Assembly: GCA_038501625.1 (NCBI GenBank)
Contig: JAZAYU010000179.1
Location: forward strand, 372,001-436,000
DNA length: 64,000 bases
DNA from: Corbicula japonica
Lineage: Eukaryota > Mollusca > Bivalvia > Venerida > Cyrenidae
Reading direction: 5' to 3'
Shown: piece after piece, positions 13,111 through 24,778 of the stretch
Numbering within the stretch: the first letter of the stretch is position 1
Layout of the letters: each line of letters starts with the position of its first letter
Made by a program: the position numbers and the translations under genes
Notes under the pieces: generated by a model
The model's input: the letters and a program-made list of their open reading frames with translations, nothing else
Databases searched by the model: none
What the model was told of the DNA's origin: nothing

Positions 13111-13654
13111 TGTTGATTATGAAGATCATTATATCCGCCATAAATATAAGTCATAAATAAGGTGTTCAATACAATATAATTGTTAAAAAATAAATTTTCT
13201 GTCAAAACTTATGACAAAAGTGATTTATTCGTTTCCAGGTTCGTTTTCCTTTGTCCGCCTTTTCTGTGTAATAAATTCATTTTAGTTTGCAAATACAAAC
13301 TAAAGCCAAACGAATATACAAAATAATGTACCACATTTTAAGTATCATATGTTTTATTCCGCTAATATCACTTTTATACATAATCTGTTAGGTTTTTCAC
13401 TCATATTACATAGCGGATCTTCATGCACAGTGTATAGAAGAAGTTGAAACAAAACGTTTGCATTCATATTTTGAGTTAATGAAAAGTTTTATCTGCAACA
13501 TGGGTTATACTTTTGACAAAGTGAAACTGAACTTGAGTGGCGCGTGGCTGAGGGTGGTGGTATTTCAGCGCAAATTGCTTAAATTTACTGGTAAGGCTAT
13601 TTATTTGCTGTGTATTTACATGTATGATGTCTCTAGATTAGTTTTCGCAAAAAG

Positions 13655-14040
13655 CAGATTTCAATACATTGACTCAATAGCTTAGTTAGAATAGAAGATA
13701 TGAAGCTTTGCTGGGAGTCTATGGGAAATGAATTGCTGTAGTCTAACCTAAATTCACAACTTATCACACACGACCAACTATTCAGCCAATGAAGTGCTGC
13801 AAATCAAACCTTTGAACAATGAATATAATTATACACCGACAGCTTAAATAGTTTTAACAAAAAAGCAGATATAAAGGCGTTGGCTCAATAGCTCATTTGA
13901 AATAGGAGATTTGAAGCTTGAATAGGAGTCTATGTGAGTTAAATTACTGTAGTCAAACCTAAATTCACAACTGAACATACACCAACTGCTATTTAGCCAA
14001 ATAATTGTTACAAATCTGACCTTTGAACAATTACAGGTTG
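13655..14040 (+). repeat. Two-copy ~200-bp tandem duplication
   Basis: Unit 1 (about 13655-13815) and unit 2 (about 13862-14035) share AAAAAGCAGAT, CTCAATAGCT, GAAGCTT, GGAGTCTATG, CCTAAATTCACAACT and CCTTTGAACAAT in the same order. Mismatches and small indels show that this is an old duplication. Confidence 0.75.
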
Positions 14041-15950
14041 AACTATTGGCAAATCTCGTAAGGGTAAGGATTAATGATCAAAATACGAGTGTGATACAAA
14101 CAATAATTTATTGTCACTTTTAATAACTTTTAAATCACGATTATAACGAACTGAGAAAAATGTTATTTCATTCACTTTTAACACAATAGAAAATCTTCAT
14201 CATTTATTTCAACGTATTTCTAAACTATTAGGTGCTTAAGAGAGAGAGAGAGGGAGAACTAGATTACACGGCTTATCAGATACAGGCAATTTTATCTCTA
14301 TTTACATTAACCGATTCGATACAGATATTGGAAATTCTACAAACTAAACTTTGTTTGACCTAAGAATAGCCTGCTTCTAGACTTGCTCCCGTCCCTATAT
14401 TCTGTTTTATTTTTTATCCGTCATCCAAAAATATATCAAGAAAATTTACCCTGCACTTTGTTTTTCTGTTGTTTTTTTTTACATTCCCTTAGCTCCCAAA
14501 ACTGCGACAGAAATCAGAATTAGAAACTAAGAACTATAAAATAATAATTTAAAAACAAAATATATCTAAAATATTTATACAGGTAACTAAAATAGAACCA
14601 TCTAGCCGTCTGCCAGGCTAGCCTTCTACCCTCAAACTAAATGTTCTGTGAGTGTGTTGTAAATGCGATTAAAGTAGTCACGTGATAGAAGTGTGTTCAA
14701 ACTTCTGGAATTGCAGAAATTAAGCTGAAGTGGGTTGTTATTGCAAATCACTTAAGAAGTTATTGAGCAAAAAAGTTGTTTCATTTTGAATCAAAGCAGA
14801 GGCTTCTTAAGACTTGTAGTGACTTTTTTAATGCAAAGGGCTGTTTAGATGACTGTCTTTTCAACAAAACAATAATTCAAAATATGAAAGCAAGTCGTGT
14901 TGTTAAGTTGGGAGTCTTTGTGAATATTATGTTTCGTTATCGAAGTTCGGATATTATTTTTCAGATGATAAAGATTTGGTTTGTCTTATGACACGCAAAT
15001 TTGTGGATGGTATCTCTAAAATGGTAAGCGTTATATGTTTTATAACAGTAACATAAAATTTGTATTATGTTTGTTATCTTTTCCAAAAATCTTATTTACG
15101 TTTGATTGTTTTGAAAGCACGGTCTTAAAGCCGCCAGCGTTATCAATCGTGAAAATTTGTGATAACTTAATATTCTAAAATGTCTTTTGTAGTTCTGGTC
15201 ACATGAATGTCTCTTATTACGTATTATACTAAAACCATACTATATTTGTGATGTTTAAACTCAGGCTTACTAGGTTTATCAACTTTTGTTAAAAAAATAA
15301 GCCGAGATTTTAGAAAAATGGGCCCGCTGACCAATGCTTATATGTTTGGAGAACATGTTCCTTTATTTCCGTCATTTTCATATTCGTTTAGTGAATTGCT
15401 TATGTATATGCTGTTATTTTGTGTTGATATATATATATTTACGTTTAAGATATGAGAATGTAGAACACGAACATAAGTTGAAGCATGTACAGATCAGGTC
15501 AACATTCCGCATAAACACTGATAGGTAAGTATTCCCCTTACATTTATATTTTATCAGTAATAAAGGTGTTCTTTTGTTATCGTTTAATGTGTATCGCTGT
15601 AAACAATTGGGTTGTTTATATTATGCATTTATTTTAAAAAGTAAATAATGAGCTTAAACTTCTTGAAAGTATTATGTTTCAATGACGGGATAGGGTCTTA
15701 ATAATAAATCATAAATCATTTTTATATAGCGCGAGGTAAAATTTTTTGATGTGTTCTATAAAAGCGAGTAATTGTCCAACACATTCGTAGACGTTGAAGT
15801 ATTCTTTAGATAGAACGCGTTCCTCCAACAATCATTACAATATTCTACAACATTAATTTGTACATGTTTTGCATGTCATATGCTAAACTCCTATATTCGA
15901 AGAGAGGATGTTGCATATTCAAGATCGTGACAATGCAGTAAATAACGTTT
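14041..15950. other. Non-coding, short (GA)n run
   Basis: No exon is recognised. A short GA run sits near 14240-14254. Frames at 14776 and 15334 are short and lack domain-like features. Confidence 0.45.
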
Positions 15951-16178
15951 AACCCTTTCCGCCACGCGTTTTTTTAACGAGCGGACAGGCAGTGTGGATC
16001 CAAAACAGTCCGCACAAGCTTGCTGTCTGATCAGGATCTGCACTGTTAGCTTTTCGGTAAAAATAAGTTAATTAATCAAAAAGCGAACAATACAAATCCT
16101 GATTATACAGCACGCTTGTGCCGGCTGTTCTGGATCTACACTGTTAGCCTAGCCGTAAAATCGAGGAAAGTGTTGAAA
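15951..16178. mobile_element. Foldback MITE, family F, copy 3
   Basis: Starts AACCCTTTCCGCC and ends AGGAAAGTGTTGAAA. The arms carry GATCAGGATCTGCACTG / GATCTACACTGTTAGC, and AGCTTTTCGG pairs toward AAAAAGCGAAC in the centre. Same family as 7298-7530. Confidence 0.75.
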
Positions 16179-16179
16179 A

Positions 16180-16554
16180 GTGGACAATTGTAACAGGCTG
16201 ACAAGTCTAAATTTATTCTTGACATTTGTTACTTATATAGTTGCAGTGTTTTCGGTTTATGAAATAATGATATTATTGATGAAGAGTGGAGCACAATTAG
16301 ATTGTGAAAATTGTGGCGACCTAATGACATTCACCGAAACAACTTCAGTAAATATATTCAAATTAATGAACTGTTACAGCATTTTCATCCCGTTAGCTAC
16401 AGTTTCATTTTCTTTCTTTCTTGCAACCTTATACATTGTAAAACATGCAGGGCCTTATGTTTTCACCCGAACACCCTTGATATACAAAAAGGAACGTGAG
16501 TTCTTGTACCTTTTACTATTTAAAGAGTTGAAAATTGATATTTTAAAGAAGTGA
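16180..16554 (+). CDS. Hypothetical two-TM reading frame (weak)
   Basis: An open frame of 124 codons follows directly after a MITE. It opens with GTG; the first in-frame ATG is at about codon 30. Two hydrophobic stretches of about 20-24 residues (near residues 10-35 and 65-90) flank a segment with cysteines (CENCG), and the end is lysine-rich. This would suit a small membrane-protein exon, but no family is recognised and no clear splice sites frame it. In AT-rich DNA hydrophobic frames arise by chance, so this may not be a gene. Confidence 0.2.
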   Translation: MDNCNRLTSLNLFLTFVTYIVAVFSVYEIMILLMKSGAQLDCENCGDLMTFTETTSVNIFKLMNCYSIFIPLATVSFSFFLATLYIVKHAGPYVFTRTPLIYKKEREFLYLLLFKELKIDILKK

Positions 16555-19500
16555 TAGCACGCATATTCATAGAACAATGATTAATGATCATAAACAAAGT
16601 CTCATATAATATTTTGAATTCACAATATGTCTTAGATATGTTTGTTTCTATATGTTTTTATAAACTTTATTTATCTTTTAGAATATGGTTGATGGTTAAC
16701 TGATTAAGAAAGTGAAATAAAATATTATAAAATAAGTAAAACCATATTAATTTAATATGACATTTCTTTTGAAAAATCTTATTTGTCGCCAGGCTAGCCA
16801 TTTAATGTTTTGCAACATATAACATGTCATTTTCTTCGGATTCTAATGATGATTGCTTGATTATTGCAATTCGACAACATTTATAAAAATGTGCAGTTAA
16901 GTTTTCTTTATCTATTTGAAGCCGAGAACTGATTTATAGCTAACACCCAGATTGAAATTGTGCAAGCTACCTTAATTGTGGATAATGATTACTGACATGT
17001 TCATGTAATTTCCTTTTTATCCGAATGACTTATCGTTATAACCTCCAAGAGAAAGTTAAGTTCATGTTATGCAAAATTTTATCGCATTATTTAGAAAGGA
17101 AGACATCTGTACAAAAATGATTTAATATCCCCGAATCTCCTGGATTTCTTATCTGCTAGTTAATCAGTTACATCATGACATTACGATTAAGCACTTCACC
17201 CCAGGAATCATAAAGTTGCCCAAGAAGCTTAATGAGGTATCCAATTACAAAGTGAGGTGTACTGGTCGAATAAAAGAATTCACCAGTCCTGAAGACAATC
17301 ACATTTGTTTTGTTGTGATTTTCTAATTTACATAAACGACGTACATAAAAAAACCGAAGAAGTGATACAGACAGGCATAATTATCTCAAACACTAAGACA
17401 CTTGCAATTTATTTTCAACGGATTTATAGAATAGTTAAGATCATTAAAAAAAGTATTGCAAATCAACCCCCCTAAAACAGGCTGTATTTTTCATTAATGA
17501 CTAATAACAATTCCTATAAAATAGCTGTTTTAATTGGCATAAAAAGTATATCATTTTCTGCAAGAACAAAACAGTAGAAAAGTAACAAATCTTTGTGATT
17601 TTGGAAAGATCATGTTAACATTACACACTTTAAGATCAAGGAGTTCGTCGTAATGACAAGAAAGAAAAGAAATAGAAATCTCTTATTCGTCAAACATCAC
17701 AAAACGAGATTGTAAATTTATCCGTAAAACTCTTCAATTAGAATTTTGAAATATTGTTTATACTTCCAAGACGCTTAGCATATACATGTAACACAATGAT
17801 AGGTTTTTTGCATAAAATGCACTATGAAAAAATCAAGGTTTTTGTCTGCTCCTCCTCTGCACCCTTGCTTAATAAATCATGGTTAAAAGAATTGTACAAT
17901 ATCTTGAATGAAAACATGTTGGTTGATTGAAATTAAGAGAACGTTTAGAAAGTACAGTAAGCTTAATTTGTTAAAACCTTGTTTGTTTTGTATTTTTTCT
18001 CATTTCATTTATTCTCTAAGTTACAATTCTTATACACATATCGATTTGTCTAGAGCAACACGATTTACCCTCGTATTACTCAATTCAGTAGCTATTACCG
18101 GTCTCCTGATGGTCAGATAAGAAAGCATAGCTTTTATTTGTTTATCTATTTAGAACTCATTGATCATTTTATGTTTTGTATGAAATTAAGGTAAGAATAC
18201 ACATTGTGTTGATAACGCGCGCTGCTCTATCATCTGACTGTGTAACCGTTTTACACCATAATTTTATTGCAAGTTGCTATATACTAACGCTATATCTACC
18301 TTTTTATTAAACGATTCGTACGTCTGCGTTTATTTTGCTATAACATTATATAAGCATGTACTCAAAATATGTGTTTTCTTGAGGAGAGCTTTCCCGTTTC
18401 TGGGAATCTCATCTTAGAAAAAGATATGCCACTTTCTGACAGTATTTACATTTTACATAAAAAAATACTAACGGAACACAAGCCGAAAATATAAAGATTG
18501 AAACATTACTAGTTTGTTTCAACAGATTATACGCAATGATCATACGTACTTTTTCTTTTTATATGTCGCAATTTTAAACACCGTAAATATCGGTCTTAAC
18601 TAATTTTTCTGAATTAAGTAGATATCAATCTGGTAAAAATATACATCTCAATCTTGAAAAAAATCTCTAGTTTTGGTGCTGATCGTTATTTAGTTACACA
18701 TGTGAGCCATTTATTCTGTCAACCGTGACGTGCTTTAACAGTTTTTTTTTCTATTTTGTTGCCAATAATGCCGTATTATTTTTTGCGAAATTATAGGCAA
18801 ATTAAGACGAGCTAAATTTGCCTAGGCTGGAGCGACCAGCGGAATTTCCTCACAGTAGGATAAATAAAAAAACAAAATCATCAACCTCTGAAGTCATGCA
18901 AAGCGATGCAATTTTCGCATGATGAAAACAAACGCATTTGTTAAGCGGCTAATACAACAAAAATGCACCCGAACAGTCATCGCCAATTTATTAACATCTT
19001 ATTTAGACCATTACAACAAGAATAAATAACAATAGTTTATTAGAGTTTATCTCAATGATGAACATCTTGTACTTGTTTGTTCATAGAAAGCCTGTATGGA
19101 CATTTAGTGAGGTTGGTGCACAATAGCACCTTGTTTAACACACCCAGCGGAAAAATTATTTTACAAAGACCATTTCAAGGCGAAAATCCATTAGATTCTC
19201 TTGCTTTTACTCATTTTATAGGTTATATATTACTTGCATTTCTAAACTTTTTTTCTGTGGCTATTTGAATTTCATCTTTTGCTAACTTTCATGTCCTTTT
19301 ATATTTAATTTTAGGTACATTAGTCATCACTACTGAAGCTGGAATCACGGAATAGTTAAAACAATACAAGCAGATGTGAAAGAGAAAATGTTATTGGTAT
19401 CAACGTTCATGCTGTGAAATGGTCGCTATAATTTTCCAGGAATCTACACATATCATTTCTAGATTTCGGATTTTACATAGTGTTTAAAAATGGAAAAGAC

Positions 19501-19826
19501 AAAGTGCCATCTTACCAACGCTATGTATCATAATACATGAGTATATTAAACAAGATTTCTGTTATCAGTGAGTTGTTCGAAGAAGCGAATCATAAACGGT
19601 TTAAGTGTTTATGACATTTAAAGACATTTAAGTAAATGTGTGTTCATAGTAAAATACCCAATCTGGAGTAAGTCCGAGTTACTGTACACCTGAATCTTAA
19701 AGTAAAATCTTGAGAAATAATAAAATAAAAACATAATATTGTTATAGAATATAAATTAAATGCATGCTTAGAAAAGATGATATTAAATTACTTAATGTTA
19801 CACGAATGCGATTTTAAATCATTCTG
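16555..19826. other. Non-coding stretch
   Basis: Over 3 kb of AT-rich sequence without recognisable exons, RNA genes or named repeats. The frames at 17908 and 19077 are short with no domain signal. Confidence 0.45.

Positions 19827-19924
<98 letters not shown>
19827..19924. repeat. Palindromic (AAT)n-(ATT)n microsatellite
   Basis: About seven AAT units switch abruptly to a long ATT run with one interruption (TATTTTATT). The junction forms a self-complementary hairpin. It marks the inner limit of the right inverted arm. Confidence 0.9.
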
Positions 19925-19925
19925 T

Positions 19926-20398
19926 GAAAAGTACTGAATAAAATGTTGTTCATTAAAGTTAATATACAATTTTATCAGCTAATTTTATTTTGTTCTTGGA
20001 AACTTGATTTGGTTAAGATACATGTATGATACAATTACTGAATTACTGATATGATCCGGAGTTTGATAAGTGAAAAATATAATTTATATTATGTCTTTCT
20101 TGAATATGTATGACAATCAGCAAAACACATTAATCACAGTATATTTGCAAAGGTTTAAAACAGGTAAAATAAATGATGTTTTCTATAAATGCTCTATTAG
20201 TTTTTTTCAAGATTTATTCACTCAGTATTTTAGCTTTTTTACAAATATGTTGACGGGAAATATGCATCACTTTGATGTTCACTCCCCATCTTTAAAAATT
20301 AAAAAAAACACAAATAAACACAAATATATACTTATTTTTTATATAAAAGATTCGTCGTTTTTTTTATCAGACTGATTATATTTTAAAAATTAAACATC
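19926..20398 (-). repeat. Right inverted arm, inner segment
   Basis: This is the reverse complement of about 1325-1735 of the left arm. Shared blocks include AAGATACATGTATGATACA, ATGTTGACGGGAAATATGCA and ATATAAAAGATT. The match stops at about 20398, where an unrelated ~2.4-kb segment begins, and the arm resumes near 22760. The 101-residue frame here is the mirror of a frame in the left arm, and neither looks coding. Confidence 0.8.
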
Positions 20399-22759
20399 TT
20401 AAGGTGGAACGCGCCTCAAAATTTTTTTTCGAGTTTCCTCACGAAATTTCGCATACATATAATTGAGCATATGCGTGATTTGGATTTGTGCTTACTTTTT
20501 TAGTATCCTTAGCCGTTTCGAAACTACAAGCCTTCAAAGTATGCCACTAACGTCACTTTTGAGACGTATGTCAATTTTCCTGCGTTCAAGCAACAAAAGC
20601 CGATATTTCAGTCAATTTTGCGTTGATTGCTACGAAATTTCATCACCTAGTCCGTCTTACAAATTACTTCATGTACATATAATTTTCTTATCCGTGGCTC
20701 ACGTTTTACAAATTTAATGCGTCTTTAACGTCCGTTTTCAGAGACAAAATGGCGTCGCGTTTTGCTTAAAAAATCGCGGTTTTCGTTGATTATAAAAAAA
20801 TTGCAAATTTAAATTTTAATTTTTTTAACTCTATTGATTAAATTTTTTACCACAAACCGTTTGATATCAAGAAATGTATACCTTACCAGCTTCGTTTTCG
20901 CTCAATATCAATTTATTCTACCCCTCTGTCTACTTTTATTTGACGTTTAAAGTACTTGTGTGTTCGGCAAATTTAGTTAACAAGTAAAAATATTTTTAAA
21001 GAAAATAATAGAATTTGGTATCTAATAAAAAATCATTACATTCCTGATACAATTCAGATATTGTTTTTGGCAGTTGTAATTTCTATCAAGGCACATGGCT
21101 CTCAAACAACATCATCGAAGAATGGAAATGGGCTGTAAGTCGCCGTATTTGTTGTTACTGAACTAAAATAGTGGTGCACAGAATTATTTTATCAAAACGG
21201 ACATATCATGTCAACAATTCCTTTCGAGCTGTTAAAAAAATGCCTTGGATTTCTCAACATTTTAATTGCATATGATAAAATGAACGTTTTATAATTTCGA
21301 GTTTTTGCCGAATTTTCACATATAAAATCTGGTAGGAACAAATACTCCTATGTTTTGCATGTTTTTTGTTATGTATTCAGGAACAATGGATTCACATCTC
21401 CGTAATATATTTAATTTCATATCTCCATATTTAATTAATTAAAATATCTTTAAGTATAGGTTATTGTTCATTTGGAGGCGTGTATGAAAATTAAACGGTC
21501 AGGCCCAGCGCACAAGCCTCCAAATAAACTATAACGTATATAATGGTCGAAATTATTTTTGTAACTGACAAAACAGTCGCCGCCTAAATATCATACATGG
21601 GTATGCACAAAATCAATAGTCAAACTGAAATTAGCTTTGTCATTCAATGGCTCGTAAACATGTACTGAGAGAATATTTTAGGAAGTGAATTATGCATTTT
21701 TATATCTGAAAACACCATGTGAACATAACTGACTCTCAGGAAAAAAAACGTGAGTCTGACCTTGGGTTGAGAAACAAGGGTTCATCCGTGGATCATCATA
21801 GTTTATATCCGCATCAACGGGCTCATCCATGTCGTCTGAGCACGACCGACACTTCTCGCTGTTAGATTCACTAGATTATTCGTGACAAAAAGGGAAAGTG
21901 CAAATACTGATGACATTGATTTTATGGGTGATCTGGATCTAAACTGGCCGCCTATGTGATAACAGACGTAAGAAAATTATCATAAGCCAAAAAAGTCAGA
22001 GCTAAAATATTTCAATGATTTTCTTTTCCTCAGACTTTCTACGTCACGCCTCCTTGAACACTACATAGAAGATCGTTTACGAACTATACATGTTTATCAA
22101 TAAATGTTCGAACAATATTGTGTAGAAAATCGACCTATAATAAACACATTCCAGACGCGCGACTTTATGAGAATTAAGGTTCGAAATATTTGAAAAATAC
22201 TGCATTGTCATTGGCTCAAAAATAATTTCAACCATTATCTGTGGATTTATGTTTTAATCACGATTTCACAAAGTAGGGGCCTACGAGTATACACGTCTTT
22301 AGTGACGCTGTAATTATCGACGTTAGCGATCTCTGATAACCTGCATGTGATGCCATTATTTCGAAAAAGATAACATTTACAAGTAATGAAATACGAACAA
22401 ATCAATCAATCAATCATTCATTCAATCAATCAATCAATCACAATCAATCAATCAATCAGTCAGACACAGGGAATGAAGGAATGAATCAATAAAGGAAGGA
22501 ATTAATTAGTGAATGATTTTGGTTCTGATCTATAGAATATGTAACAACATGAATATTTATTCCGATGTTTTATTTTATTGTTTTCTTCTAGTGTCCTAAA
22601 ACTTACCATGGTAAATTGTAATTTAAAAAAAAAGAATGTTTACTGAACGGTTTATTAACTAATTTTATTACTAAATATTCTCCGTTTAAGGGCTCTTCCG
22701 CCTCAAACGAGGACATAATGATGTCGTCAGTAATCATGTATTCGCTAGGTAACAAACTT
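20399..22759. mobile_element. ~2.4-kb insertion splitting the right inverted arm
   Basis: The left arm is continuous here, so this segment was inserted into the right arm or deleted from the left one. It starts near TTAAGGTGGAACGCGCC and contains a hairpin at 21455-21543 (TTTGGAGGCGTGT / ACAAGCCTCCAAA), a scrap of MITE family F near 21925 and an (AATC)n run. No coding frame or clear terminal repeat was found. The exact borders are uncertain by tens of bases. Confidence 0.55.
22399..22462. repeat. (AATC)n microsatellite
   Basis: A run of AATC units with a few AATCATTC interruptions. Confidence 0.9.
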
Positions 22760-23435
22760 CCTATAAAACACTATTGTGAAAACTTTGATAACCAGCCGAT
22801 GCCCATTGAAAATCTTTGCCAAAATGACGATTCTCATATCATCGTTAACAAATATTTGTTATGTTCTGAAATCTGACAAACGGTAGATTCAGTTACAGCG
22901 AACAGAGATGTTAACAAATTATTTTTAACCTATTTCCTTCTGCATCTTTGTCAAGGAGAGAAGTATAAGCTTTAACAAAGATTTGTTAAACTCCCATGAC
23001 TGACGGTAGATTCAGTAAGAGCGAACAGAGATGTTAACAAATAATTGTTAACAGTTCGGCCGATTTTCTTTCCACATCTCTGTCACGTGCAGAGATAGTA
23101 TAAGCTTTAACAAAGATTTGTTAAACTCCTGCAACTGTCGATTCAGTAGATTCAGTAACAGCGAACAGAGATGTTAACAAATTATTGTTAATCTTTCGGC
23201 CGTTTTTCTTGCAACATCTCCGTTAAGTGACGGGAATAGTTTAACAATAATTTGTTAAAGTCCGATGTTCAAGTGACATGACATAGTGATTGTAGTATTT
23301 AGTACAAGCTTTAACAAATATTTGTTAAACACGCTATTTCTTGAAACTTTGTTGAAATAAAAAAAAACTGAAAAAGTTGTAGAAACTTACAACTTGATCA
23401 CGTGGAAATGATCAAACACAATTGGAAGCTGTTTT
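22760..23435 (-). repeat. Right inverted arm, outer segment with palindrome array
   Basis: This is the reverse complement of about 616-1265. Eight palindromes of the AACAAA/TTTGTT type lie near 22850, 22913, 22968, 23032, 23103, 23172, 23236 and 23308, in the same order and spacing as the left arm. The outermost shared block reads CAATTGGAAGCTGTTTT and ends at about 23435. No target duplication could be matched outside the two ends. Confidence 0.8.
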
Positions 23436-23954
23436 ATCTGACTTGATTTACTAAAAAATTAACCTTTAAGTCTGTAAGTGTTTATTATTGAGCATTTTAA
23501 AATTAAATCGGTGTAGAGCGGTAAAGCTTGAGTGATAGAGCTAATTCAACATATTTACATTCCTATTGATTTCTTCGTTTAAAAAAAATCGGTTCATTTT
23601 GCATGAACCGCATGACCCGTAATGACCTTTGAGAGGCGGGGCTAATTTCCATACCGCCAATCTATTAGCTAATTAAGATATTAATGCGCGCAGACTTACT
23701 ATTATTACCAAATATGGTTACGCACATTGTACCTTACCTTCGGCTTGTTTACAAACATTTTCTTTTGATTGTTTTGCGTCTGTTGATTAGTTTTAACCTG
23801 AAAATCTACAACAATTGAAACAATAACTTTTATTTAACACGAAAACATCAAAACATAACATTAATCCAAAACAAATACAGATAAAAAATGCGCGCAAATT
23901 GACATTTCGTCGTCTGCATACAGTACTTCCTCTACATGTAGATATCAACAAAAC

Positions 23955-24717
23955 ATGGCGAGTCGCAGTCACAGAAATGAATTTCTTTTTGGAGACGTTC
24001 TGTTGGGAGAGCTTTTCGACGATTTATCTGATGGCGAAAATGATTTTCTTTCTACCATCAATTTAAACGAATTGCTTAATGAAAATCAGCAAATTAAACC
24101 AACTGCAACTGTTAGATTAGAAGATGGAAGTGCAAAACAAGAACCTGAAGATTCCAAACTTGCAGCTGAACAAGCAGAAGATCTCATGGAAGACTTTGTG
24201 AATGACCTTCATAACTTCCAAGCCCGAAAACGCTTCAAGTCTTTAGAAGAAGAAGATATAAACAAGATTGAAGGGAAAAATCAGTCTTCCTCAACAAAAA
24301 AGAACACTAAGTGGGGAGTGAATATTTTTCAAGGTAATTTTGAGTGCCTGTTATAATAAATAATAAAGTAATAACAAAAAATAATGATAATAATATAAGG
24401 AATGATTCTTATTTTGGTGCGGTTCATGCAGATTGGACGTGCACGCGAGAGCTGGCAAATTTACCATAAAGCGTGCATGTCCAACCTGCATGAACCACAC
24501 CAAAATAAGAATGATTACTTATATTTACATTTTAGTCATTTTTTTTCTTTAAATAAACTTAAGTCGAACGCTTTCAAAAAATAGTATTAAGTGAAAAGAG
24601 GAAGTAATACGTGGGATTTTTCAATAGTAACAGCCATGACGTTACTGACGTCATTACGGGTCATGCGATTCATGCAAAATGAACCGAATTTTTTTAAACG
24701 AAGAAATCAATAGGAAT

Positions 24718-24778
<61 letters not shown>

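Noticed and set aside
20070..20717. Frames of 101 and 84 residues as genes
   Set aside because: The first is in an inverted-arm repeat that also exists, diverged and disrupted, in the left arm. The second lies in a non-coding insertion. Neither shows a domain.
616..23435. A Polinton/Maverick element
   Set aside because: The size and inverted ends fit, but there is no trace of a DNA polymerase B, integrase, packaging ATPase or capsid frame between the arms.
24402..24584. 60-residue frame in the intron as an exon
   Set aside because: It is made of the hairpin and 3' end of the nested Crypton derivative.
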